The position numbers were made by a program, and so were the translations under genes. A stretch of DNA of 64,000 bases from Sipunculus nudus (taxonomy: Eukaryota > Annelida > Sipuncula > Golfingiida > Sipunculidae), in NCBI GenBank assembly GCA_026874595.1, contig CM049313.1, positions 62,376,659-62,440,658 of the forward strand, in the 5' to 3' direction. The notes under the pieces were generated by a model that made no database searches, was not told the origin of the DNA, and saw nothing but the letters and a program-made list of their open reading frames with translations. Shown here one piece after another: positions 1 to 10,110 of the stretch (position 1 is the first letter of the stretch; each line of letters begins with the position of its first letter).

Positions 1-605
1 TCACAAATACGCCAAAGGTGGGTTCATCATTAACATACAAAGATCGGTCAGAACATAAAGTGAACCCACATTTTCTCACCCCAAAAAGTGTGGGTTCAAT
101 GACTAATAGGCTTATTAAGTTATAATATATTTAGTTTTAATACATTTATAAGTTATCAGTTTACAGTAAAAAATAAGTGTCACTTCTTGGCTTATTTTTC
201 TGGACATGATGCACGATGTCATGGACAAAAATACCAAAAGTGAGATCACTTTATACAAAATAAATGAGGGTTTACAGGCAGATATGAGGAAATTCATGAA
301 AATAAAAATGTAAGCTCACTACCTGAGTTTCTTATAGGCACTAAACCCACCTTTTTCTGCGTTAAAATGTGGGTTCACTTGTTGTTTAGCCATATGAAGT
401 TCAGCCCAGTAATGCACCTATACCCTTCATTGAGAATGTATCTAAAATTAATTTCTGTTTATAAGTTGTGAATGGTTAATTATTTAATATTTGAAATTTT
501 GCAGCTCGGGTTATGAGCTTCAGGAAAAGGCATTCATCCATTCATTTTGAGTTATAGTTGTTTAGTGAAAAGGTTGAATTCTTAAGTTTGTATATAACAT
601 CACAG
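1..605 (+). other. UPF1 intron (3' part)
   Basis: Non-coding sequence ahead of the first recognisable UPF1 exon, whose acceptor is the 'acatcacag' at 597-605. The motif 'gtgggttca' or its complement recurs several times in the first 380 bases, which suggests a short degenerate repeat. No exon-like reading frame is visible. Confidence 0.6.
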
Positions 606-779
606 CAAACATCAACCCGTTCAACCACCGTGGAAATGAGCAGTTCCTCCGCCATGATCAGTTGAGCTACATCGGGCCTGACCAAGCTTTCGCTGCAGGA
701 ATCAACCTGCCTGTCCCTGTGGGGATGTTCATGCCTCCAATTCCCCAGCCGTTCCCGAACCAGCAGCCCATGCAGCCAG
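606..779 (+). CDS. UPF1: UPF1 exon: post-helicase LRHDQ...[10 protein letters not shown] segment
   Basis: The exon encodes about 58 residues including [20 protein letters not shown] and [20 protein letters not shown], the conserved segment just after the helicase core. The acceptor is the AG at 604-605 and the donor GTCAGT begins at 780. It ends in phase 1; the G at 779 joins GC of the next exon to give Gly. Confidence 0.88.
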
Positions 780-3700
780 GTCAGTCTTATTACACCATCA
801 GACAGGCTTTATTAACCCAACTTCATCTTTAGCAGGTGGATAATAACCAGGCTTTAAGCCTGTTGTGGTTAACCCGGTGGGGTGATATGAACACACTGAT
901 ATACACTGAGTCATAGTAAGTTATCATTTGCTGGCAACCCCTCTCTGTCACACTGACAGGACTTCCAGTAATGCCAATTATTAGGCATTAGAGGTTTTCA
1001 TGAACATGAATGTGTCATACCCATCCAAATACTAATCGGGATAACGTAAGCTGCATTCTGTTTAGTTTCTTGTTTGTGCATACATGTATATATTCACAAA
1101 TTGGGATTTTAGCAAAATGCTGTTGTGACCACTTATATTTCTGCATAAATTTAGAAAACTGCCTTTCATTAATTCAGGGTTACAAATCCAGTTCAAATCC
1201 AGCAAATGCAATTTACTGACAGTTGCAGAACTGTGACCAGGTTGAATGTTGAGACTGGGTGGAAATAAAAAGTAAAGCCAGATCTTCAGTAGGGTCTTTA
1301 AGATTTGATTGACTCGTTCATGTTGCACATTTCTTTTACATAATTCTTGAACGAGGTGGTTTGCAGCAAGGCACATACTTAGAGATATTTGTGGTACTTA
1401 AGTAATAATATTAGTATAACAAATAAAGTATCCATGTTTCTTCTGATTTTAAGTTATCTATGGCCATCCTGTTCATAAATATTTAATGAGAGCTGTTTTA
1501 TAACCAGGCAACCGCATGCCAAATCGCGTGGGGATGAAAGGTCGCGGTGGAAAGCAGAAGCCGCCACGATACAGCAACATGCAGGGGACGGGAGCAAACA
1601 ACTCTCAGTTCTCTCAGAACTCCTTGGTCAACAGTCAGAACTCACAAGTCAGTAACTGTACCTTGATTAGCCTAATGTAATTTATTTGTAATAAATATCA
1701 TGGTAAAAAACAGGCAAAATGGTTGGATACAAATGCAGAATATGGAGGAGCTGCACATCACAGTGCTTTTGATGCTTATGTTAGCAACATTCATATTTAT
1801 AGAAATATTCAAAATCTTATTTGATGGAATTTCAGAATTTTGTAAGTTAAATAAATCTTAGGTTGAGTGAATTATTCTTGTTTTGCAAGATGGGTGATTA
1901 TGTCAGGATCCATGCCAAGATGATGCATACTTAGCCCTTTGTCACCAAGACATATTAATTAATTTAGACTTAAGATTTATGCTGACATGCCCAAGCCTTA
2001 ATTGTACCCACAGACATTGATTAAGACTAAGATTTAGGCTGACATGTCCCAGCCATAAGTGTAACCACACCCTCCCCAAGACATTGATTAATTAAGACTA
2101 AGATTTATGCTGACATGCCCAAGCCTTAAGTGTACCCCACAGACATTGATTAAGACTAAGATTTAGGCTGACATGTCCCAGCCATAAGTGTACCCACACC
2201 CTCCCCAAGACATTGATTAATTAAGACTAAGATTTAGGCTGACATGCTCCAGCCTCAAATTGACCAAATACAGTGAAACGTGGTTGTGTCAAAGGGACTG
2301 GTGAATTTACTAAGACACAACAGGAGTTTGAGACAACCGATGTTCATTATATTCAACCTTCTTCAGCCATGATTATCATCAATAAATACTGCATATGTAT
2401 AGGGCTCATATCATATAGTACTCGCAAATGTTTTTATGAAAGAACAACATAAAATTTTATATACATTTTTTCGTTAATAATAAAAAACACAAGTACCACC
2501 AAAAATGGGATAAGGTTAATAAAGAAAGTGAAATTAGACATGTACATATATTAAAGCACACAAATCAGTAAATAATTGGCTAATGATCACTTTCAGTTCA
2601 ACATTATATTAGACACATCAAAGGTAAGGATTGGATTTTGTTTGATCTTTTCCATAATCTTTCATTAATGCTTTGTTGGCGTGAGAAGAAAGGCATGATT
2701 ATGAGTGACTAATTGGCCAAACAAGTAAACAACGGACTAGGTATGTCAGCCATCGCGTGTAATGCCGGTATTAATTGTGTAACTAGTCATTGCGGCCGTT
2801 TGTATGATTGTTGGACCATGACCAACTGTTGTCCAAACATTAAAGCAGCATGACCTTGAGTCGACAGAGCCATCGCGCTTGATGAGAGAGAGCCTGGTCG
2901 GTATTAGTTAATGATGACTGGTCATCACGGCTCAATCATGATTGAGGGGCCCTGCACAACTGTTATCCAATCATGACTTCAAGTTAAGCGATAGAAATAT
3001 TAGCTAAGGGACCAACAAAACACCTCAACAAATCTGGTTTTTCGACACATTCGACTTAGACACAAGCGGAGTTAAATTAGTAAGGTATTAACTCTTTCTT
3101 GCAGGGCCCCCACGTTCAACTTTGATACATGTGAGAATTCAACTTAACCAAGTTCGACACAATGAGTTTTCACTGAACTATTATATTTCCATTAGTATGT
3201 CAGAGTTAAAATCATAGTCAAGACCAAGATCCATTTGCTTAAACATGGAAACAAGGCAGGGTTTCTAACAGGTAGACTTGAGACACTGCATTAAATGTCA
3301 TAATTACATTCCTTATGTGCATGTATTGATTTAGCAGGACCCAAGTCAGCCTTATTCACAGGGACCTCTGACACAAGGCATGTCCATGAGCCAGACCTTC
3401 AACATGAGTCAACCAGGCCTGCCTGGTCTCTCACAGCCGGAGTTGTCACAGGTAAGTGAGACCATAAACCTTTGTTAAGCCTGGATATGTCTTCTGTTTA
3501 TCTGTAGTTTATTACTGTAAGTAAGCACCAGTGGTTCAGTGTAATAGGCAGCCTTGCAGATGAATGATTTACCACTTGCAGTTTAATAATAGCATGTTGT
3601 TAGACATGAGATTTAATGGATAAAAAAAATTCATATTGTGAAAGCTTGATTAAAAAAGAAGAGCTGTTTTAAGTAAATACCATTTATTATTAAATTTTAT

Positions 3701-6580
3701 AGTAAAGGGGCTTCTCTCTAACACTCACACAGTACACACAGTGTACTCATTGAAAAATTTTACAGTTTATGGATGATAACTCCAGTTTGGGTAGACAGGT
3801 TGGCTTCTAAATGATCACAGGACCAATATTTTGGAAAACCTCATAAACATATATCCTTATAGACAAATGCAGCTGAGCGTCGAGACCCATGGGTCCCTAG
3901 TTCTTGAATTGCCATTTTGATGGAAATTTATTTTTCTGTAGGTGCAATCTGTGCTGTCTGATTAAGATGAAATTTTGCCTTGAGCATGGATATAATGGAA
4001 CTTGTGGATAAAACTATTTTTAGAGAACCTGTGAGCTTATGCGATGGTGCTGCGTCGTGCGTCGTACGTCGTGCGTCGTCTGTACATTAACCATAGCTAT
4101 CTCAAAAACGGCAGGAGCTAGCATCACCAAATTTTTTGCAAACAATCAGTCATCCAAAAAACTATATCCGATTTTGTTTATTTTTTTTCTAACTGCATTT
4201 TCTTAGATTTTATAGGGAAAAAGCTTAAAAAGCTTTAAAAATCTTCTTCTCCAAAACTGTCCAGCTAAATTATCCAATATTTCACAGAAATGATCCCTTG
4301 AACAATCTTTTTCAAGTTTGTTCAAATGGTTCCAGTTCGGAGATTTTTGGCCGAGATAGAGGAGGTTGAACTTAGTTAACTGTGCAAAAAAGCATATTAA
4401 AATTTAAATCTCAGAAAAAGCTGTAGCTATCTTCACCAAATTTTATGCCAATGTTGGTCACATAGGTCATATTTGAAATTGAGGTATTGGTGGCGCCACC
4501 TGCATGGGCCTTTTTTGTACGGGGGTCATCAGTGCCTGTATCACACTGAGGGCTACAAAAAACTTCTTCTCTAAAACCAAATGGCCAAAATGTTTAATAT
4601 CGCACAGAAATGATCCTAGGGTAGTGCTTTCTGAAGTTTAATCAAATGGTCTCTTTTCAGTGACTTTTGGCTAAGTTATGGGTAGCTGAATTTAGTCATA
4701 TGCCATAACAGCCCATTTTAGCTCAGTTGCTACAAAGATCTTCTTCTCAAAAACCACTGGGCCAAATTCTTAAATCTCACACATTAATTATCCTCAGATG
4801 TTGATAATTCAAGTTTGTTCAAATGATTTTGGTTCAGTGCTTTTTGGCTGAGTTACGGGAAGCTGAACTTAGCCAGTTTGCTGTATCGTCCTATATGAGT
4901 TATAAACCTGCGGAACTTTTTTCGACTGATGCCACTGAAGCCAGTTTGTTAAATATTTTACAAGAATAATTCCTATAATAATTGTCATTAATGGTTCCAC
5001 CTGAATGATTTTTGGCTGAATTATGGAGATTGAATTGAGTCATTTTACCATATATGTTAGCTGTGTGATGCTGTTACATCTAGCCTGGCACCAGTTTATC
5101 AGCATCTATTACATCATGCCACTAGACATTTAGATTTCAGGTTATCTTTCGTTAATAATGACAAGAAAGATTTTTTAAAAGTTTTTAAAAAATTTAGATT
5201 TATGATTTAAGTTATTCATCATACCAGGCAATGTTACAGTCATGGATATTCAGCTCTCTGTGGCTATATAAAGAAAACTGTACGTGGATTATAAATTATT
5301 GGTATTCCTGCTCAACTTAATTCAAGAATTTGCCATCAATGAGATATATCTGTATTTTAATTTTGCATTCAGTATGCATCCGTAATAATTTTACATAAAT
5401 TTCTGATTTCTTTTTTATAAAAAGTCAGCTGAAAAGCATTTTGTATTGGGAAAATAAATTTCAAAGTCTTTTCAAGTAGGGACCACTTTTGTGTTCAGAT
5501 GGCAGCACTTGCTTTACCATTGGCAGATTGCCAGTGCCTTGATGTTGGCCATTAGCCAAGATGATATCAGCTCTATAAATAGTTTAGGCACAGTGCCTGG
5601 ATTGGAACAAGTGCAGCCAGGTATAGGTCAAGAATTCACTCAGTGCAGTAGCTGCATTCTATTTATAGCTTTGGCAGACTGCTCACTGCATCATATTTGG
5701 CACCCAAAGTTCAGCCTGAATCTATTTATAGCTTTGGCAGACTGCCAACTGTGTCAGATTATGCAACAGGTCAAGAGTTCACTCAGTGCAGCCAGGTACA
5801 TGTCAAAAGTTCACTCAGTCTAGCAGGTGCAGGTCAAGAGTTCACTCAGTGCAGTAGCTTAAGGCAGCAATTTGTCACAGGTCACTGGGGGGCAACTGCC
5901 TTACTCACCTAAGCCTTGTCAGCCCAGTGCATCAGACTCTGGGGAAGTTTGCTGTATTGGACTGATATTTTGACCTGTCCATGCGTCTTTGATGGTATTC
6001 TCATTTACAAGACTGGTGGTGCCACCTACAATAATTTTGCACAGTGGATGTCCCTGCTTATTTCTAAGGAGGGGTTTGATATATCAGTCTGAAAATTGGG
6101 CATATGTGTCTATCTCTGATAGCTTCGTTGTATACAAGACTAGTGGTGCCAGCTACAATCGTTTTTGTGTTGTTTGCACCCATGCCAGAATTTCAGCAGT
6201 GATATTTGTGTAATTGTTTCTTATTCAAAATGTTTAGTACTTGCATTGTTCATATACATGAAAAGATATGGTCCTGCATTGAAGCATTATGCCAGGTGTA
6301 TTTCCAAATGCACAGGTTCGCATTAGGCCTGTAGGCCTTGTTCAAGTTGAAACTATTCATCAAGTTGAAAAAGGTGCTAACTAAAAAAAACATTCCTAGG
6401 TACCAATATATTGGAGATATAACCCATTTCTTTATTTGGTCTTTGCAGGACAGCTATCTGGGAGAAGAATTTAAATCCCAGGCCGACGCCATGTTGTCCC
6501 AGGACTCCACATACCAGGGAGACCGTGCGTTCTACCAGTCGCAGCCCTTGTCTCAGGGAGGCCAGTTCCCCCAGTACTAG
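606..6580 (+). CDS. UPF1: UPF1 RNA helicase, C-terminal exons (gene truncated by window edge)
   Basis: UPF1 (RENT1) is the ATP-dependent RNA helicase at the centre of nonsense-mediated mRNA decay; its C-terminal tail is phosphorylated by SMG1 at Ser-Gln sites that recruit SMG5/6/7. Four exons are visible: 606-779, 1508-1647, 3338-3451 and 6449-6580. All have GT-AG junctions and join in one frame (phase 1 after the first, phase 0 after the next two), ending at TAG 6578-6580. The tail reads [13 protein letters not shown], then [10 protein letters not shown], a basic-glycine stretch [11 protein letters not shown]-rich segments, [30 protein letters not shown] and a final QY. This matches the end of metazoan UPF1 closely. 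The CH domain and helicase core lie left of the window. Identification is very secure; only the 5' edge of the first exon (606) is less certain. Confidence 0.95.
780..1507 (+). other. UPF1 intron
   Basis: A 728-bp intron between two recognised UPF1 exons. The small open frames on either strand have no recognisable content, and I see no repeats or conserved elements. Confidence 0.85.
1508..1647 (+). CDS. UPF1: UPF1 exon: Arg/Gly-Lys segment and first SQ motifs
   Basis: It encodes [20 protein letters not shown] and an Asn/Ser/Gln-rich run with SQ dipeptides ([15 protein letters not shown]). This corresponds to the GKTGRGGRQK region of human UPF1. The acceptor AG is at 1506-1507 and the donor GTCAGT at 1648. 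The exon ends in phase 0. Confidence 0.9.
1945..2262. repeat. Tandem repeat, 129-bp dimeric unit
   Basis: 'acattgatta' followed by 'agactaagattta' and 'gctgacatg' recurs at about 2013, 2081, 2142 and 2210. Spacings alternate 68 and 61, so copies 1/3 and 2/4 are each 129 bp apart. The two subunits are diagnostic: one reads 'gcccaagcctta', the other 'gtcccagccataagtgta' with 'ccctccccaag'. The repeat lies in the UPF1 intron and ends where the adjacent inverted-repeat element begins. Confidence 0.85.
2271..3175. mobile_element. MITE-like element with CAGTGAAA termini (Tigger/pogo-like)
   Basis: The left end reads TA then CAGTGAAACGTGGTTGTGTC. The right end, read on the other strand, starts CAGTGAAAACTCATTGTGTC. 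The interior has related half-sequences ('accatgaccaactgttgtcc' and 'gcacaactgttatcc') and no transposase. A TA dinucleotide precedes the left end; the right flank reads AA, so one copy of the duplication has mutated or the edge is inexact. The Tigger/pogo assignment comes from the terminal sequence type only. Confidence 0.55.
3176..3337 (+). other. UPF1 intron, unique part before exon
   Basis: A short stretch between the MITE-like element and the SQ exon. It holds the acceptor tract 'ttgatttagcag' and nothing else recognisable. Confidence 0.5.
3338..3451 (+). CDS. UPF1: UPF1 exon: SQ-rich LSQPELSQ segment
   Basis: 38 codons: [19 protein letters not shown], then a short variable stretch, then LSQPELSQ at the end. 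It matches the human PFSQ...LTQGYISMSQ...GLSQPELSQ segment, which carries SMG1 phosphorylation sites (by my count Ser1073 and Ser1078 of the human 1118-residue form). The acceptor is 'ttagcag' and the donor GTAAGT at 3452. Phase is 0 at both ends. Confidence 0.95.
3860..5100. repeat. Interspersed repeat block in UPF1 intron
   Basis: At 3871-3900 there is 'agctgagcgtcgagacccat', a variant of the end motif seen in the interspersed family at 46-49 kb. From about 4020 the sequence reads 'gtgagcttatgcgatggtgc' followed by repeated 'gtgcgtcgt', then several diverged subrepeats containing 'aaacttcttctc', 'ggccaaat' and 'tttttggctgagttat'. It is non-coding, and its boundaries are approximate. Confidence 0.6.
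5500..5940. repeat. Degenerate short repeats in UPF1 last intron
   Basis: The motif 'ggtcaagagttcactcagtg' or close variants starts at about 5626, 5769, 5800 and 5832. A second motif, 'ctatttatagctttggcaga', occurs at about 5660 and 5731. The stretch is richer in G/C than its surroundings. Short open frames cross it, but none has good splice sites, so I treat it as non-coding repeat. Confidence 0.6.
5940..6220. repeat. Fragments of interspersed family ('agactggtggtgccacctac')
   Basis: 'caagactggtggtgccacct' at about 6008 and a diverged second copy at about 6139 match 'agactggtggtgccacctat' near 46532 and 'agactggtggagccacctgt' near 46799. This links the UPF1 intron to the repeat family in the transporter intron. 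Confidence 0.55.
6449..6580 (+). CDS. UPF1: UPF1 terminal coding exon
   Basis: It encodes [19 protein letters not shown], then [19 protein letters not shown], then QFPQY and a stop. The acceptor is 'tttgcag' at 6442-6448. The Ser-Gln in [10 protein letters not shown] corresponds to human Ser1096. Human UPF1 ends in LSQY; here the last SQ has moved upstream (PLSQGG) and the protein ends PQY. Confidence 0.96.
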   Translation, partial: DSYLGEEFKSQADAMLSQDSTYQGDRAFYQSQPLSQGGQFPQY

Positions 6581-9500
6581 ATGCCCAGGCAGGACTACAC
6601 ATGCAGATAGTCTGCTCAAGCAGACGAACACGCAGATGACAACGCAGGCAAGAGAAGAGAGATGGCAACCGAATGGCTACATCACAGCTGTGAAGGACTC
6701 GCAAGGTGCAGGAGAGATCGCCCAACTGAGCGGCAACAGCGCTGATAACCTAAAGTGGATACCCACAAATCCTTGTGGTATCGCATGCCTCAAGTGGTGC
6801 GTACCTTACAACAGCCCAAGTACCGCCTTCCGAGGCCACCAAGCGGCGCAACGGTGCTAGTGCATCGGTTGCCCTGTTGCAACACAGGTGAATGAAATGT
6901 TCACCGGAGTGATCCTCTTGCGGATTTGGGAACGTACGGTGCACGCAGGAGCACTGTGTTCACGTGACGAAAGCTACGGAATGAACTGTAAGCTTGTGAT
7001 TAACATTATGCATGGACTGTGTATGAGATGGAGGGGTTGTCACAGTGATGTCATATGTAGCCTCATCTATCCACCCCGGAACTGCATGAATAAAGGCTGG
7101 TGATGGTTTGACAGGAATGTCGGTTTGGTAAGGAATGCTACACGGGACACATACCCCGTGACTACCACTGATTGTTATATTGTTGATGTTATACTGTGTA
7201 TTCATGGCACAAAGCATGTATGCTGTCTTATGGCTTGGCTCATGTAGTACGCCTTGTCACGTTATCTGGTAGCTAACGCTTACCATGTTATATTCAAAGA
7301 TAACATTTTTTCCCCCCTATTTTTTTATAAATATATATTTTGGTCATTTATTCCATAATGGTTTTATTCCTGGTAAATTCTAGTGGTGGAAGTTAGTTAA
7401 TTAGATGGTGATGATGGAAATGTTATTAAATGAAGATAATCTTTACAAGAGAAACAAACCTGAACCATGCACTGTGAAGTACATGTACATACGAGCACCT
7501 AACATAGTTTTTCATGTTCATTTGGGTCAGCAATGATGTTAATCTGAAGGGTCTTGGATGCATGTACCATCACTATCAATACCTTTATGATAGCATTTGA
7601 AGCTTAGTTAACAGTGCTTTTGTGTATTTCAGTGCCAGTGTCTCAGAGACTGGTGTTAACTGTAATAATAATAATGCAAATTGCACATGTACGATCTACA
7701 GTGTTTGCCAAAGCTAGGTGATTTTATCTGGTTGATGTGAAGGTATGGATTTCAAATTGTGAGTGTTGGCACACTCCAAGACCAACCTTAAAGAAAGCGG
7801 CAGGACAAACATTGAAAAGTATTGGTTATTAAACTTTGTTGTTCAGGTTTTAACATAAGTTATAGCAACCATGTTTTAGTTTATATCTTGCCAATACAGT
7901 AACTAAAATATAACCGAATAGTGCACAGGAACGGTGAACTGTGCATGCACAACCTGTTCAATCAATGTGTATGATAGGAAGGTCTATAAAGATAGCTCTG
8001 TGACATTACAAGAATAGAGTAACCTCTTTCTTCAATTGTAACAGAAATTCCTTGGCATGCATGCAGACTAAATTGAATTTAAACTGTACTGTTCTTTCTG
8101 TTGTAATGTTTGGTAGTGCAGCAGTGTTTCATATTTCAAAGTACAGGTCTGTGATACTTGCAGTAGAATTTGAATATTTTGTTACATCTTATTAGGCAGT
8201 CCAAAAGTACAAATGCATCAGAAGTTGGAGTGAAGAGAATGTCTGGTAATAAGGATTTCATGATATTCAGTCTATCAGCATTAGATAGGTGATTCTAATG
8301 ACTGGATTTGCACATCACGACAGTCATGCATGGTTCAGCATATGTCCAATTCAGAAATTTAAGTCCGACAGTTGGTTGTTATTTATAGACTAGACTAATG
8401 TGATGCATAGTGTAACTGTTGAAACTTGTGTAGCTCATATATTATATATCAACTTTGACCACAGCTTTATCACAAACGCTGACTCTGTCAATAGTTTACC
8501 ACAGTGGTTTCAAATTTCACTGTTACAAGAAATCTCTTATTAGTGTTTGGATACAAACACACTTACATATATACCTTTTGCCAGCAAACTCTCCTTGAAT
8601 ATCGATTCTGTTTTACTTTTGTGTCACATCTCTGCGCCCTTATGGAACCCTGACAGGTTTATTTCTTCCAGTTTCTCGAAATCACTCATTAGGGCCGCCA
8701 TTTTACATCCATACAAAACCCCAGAATTATAGGTATACCGCTAGTGTGTTATACCTATAACTAAAATGAGGTTTAACTTAATAGTTGGTCACGCTGTGTT
8801 TGCACTACTCCAGTAGAAGTATTTTACAAGACATAACGGCTCAGCGGCCGGTCTGCTACCAGTAGTGTTTCAGTTTGAAAAAAGTTTTTTAAGATCACTG
8901 TCTGATACCACTTGTTATGTAATTTATTTTGATTGTAGGCCAGATTTTGAAATCATGATGATTAGATTCATAGTTGATATTCGGCATATTTTGTGTAATA
9001 CACACGTGGTTTCATGTACCGTTCTGTAATATCTGCTTTAGAAAGGTAACTACAAGTATCTTCAGAAACAGACCAACATTTAGGGGTACAGCATAGGCAC
9101 GGCTAAACAGAAACTTAAGTTTTATGTGACATCAAACCATTTTCTCATATTTCCAGAATGGAAGTATATTTTACAACGATTTGTATTGTATTATGCATGT
9201 TCATTTTAGGCCAGTTCCTGTAATATTAGGTTCATGTATGAAGACCAGTTTAGTTTTCATTAACTGGTGACTTGTCAGTTCGTCATTATTCTGTGAGTTG
9301 TAAAGATGTAGCAGAGTTTTATGTCTTGAGTTAAGTCAGAAGAGTTAAAAACCTGACGATTTGTGCCCGTGAGACCAATTTGATATTGGTGTAGATGCTA
9401 TCTGGATTACATTTTTGCTACTGCAGAAGCTGTTTATTCAGAGTGGAGGATGGCAGTTGATTGCACTTCCTGCTAGATTTCTTGTTTATGTACATGTCCC

Positions 9501-9600
9501 CTTCGTATCATAACCTGGTTCGTTTTTACCATCCCGAGTGGCTGAGATATGGATCGTCTTCAGCTTCTTCAATAATAAAATAGTTTGGTTGGCTTATTGA
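6581..9600 (+). other. UPF1: Probable UPF1 3' UTR
   Basis: Sequence after the UPF1 stop has no recognisable coding potential. AATAAA signals lie at 7089-7094 (short form) and 9574-9579 (long form); the latter is followed by T-rich sequence and then, from about 9630, repeat-like DNA. Which site is used cannot be told from sequence. RNA 3'-end reads would decide. Confidence 0.45.
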
Positions 9601-10110
9601 CATTGTTTTTGATTGTTATACGCCTTTCTAGACGAGAGGTATTATGGTATCCGCAATGTCCGTCCGTTAACATTTAGTGACTCCGCGACGACTTATCAGG
9701 GATTTGAGAGATTTTCATGAAACTAGCTATAATTACTTACAATACATTAACTCACCCAATTTGGGTTTTGGGGAAGTCCATGCCTATATAATCTGGTCTG
9801 AGGTCATCAGGCGTCTTGTGATGTTGCTGCGATATTTTATCAGTAATTTGATGGATTTGATTGAAATCAGTAGAAAAATTAACCAATATGGTATCTTGCG
9901 TAAGTTAGGTTCTTGGTAAAATCCATCGTTTAGTAATGAGGTCAGAGGTCACCAGACTGATGACTTGCCAAAAATGTGGATACCCATGAAACTCAAACAT
10001 TCACCAGTATAGTTTCTCACTTGAAATCAATTCATAGAAAAATCCACGCATATATAATTAGGTCAGAGGTTACCAGACTTCATTATGGCATTGCTCTGAT
10101 AAATAGGAAT
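9600..10110. repeat. Interspersed repeat with 'gtccgtccgt' motif
   Basis: It begins 'gacgagaggtattatggtat' then 'cgcaatgtccgtccgttaac', followed by diverged subrepeats ending 'atttgatgg' or 'gaggtcaccagactga'. 'gaggtcatcaggcgtcttgt', 'gaggtcaccagactgatgac' and 'gaggttaccagacttcatta' are three copies of one motif spaced by about 100-150 bp. It is non-coding. Confidence 0.5.

Noticed and set aside
6525-7217. Open frames overlapping the UPF1 stop and 3' UTR on both strands
   Set aside because: They are other-frame readings of the terminal UPF1 exon and the UTR, without conserved motifs.
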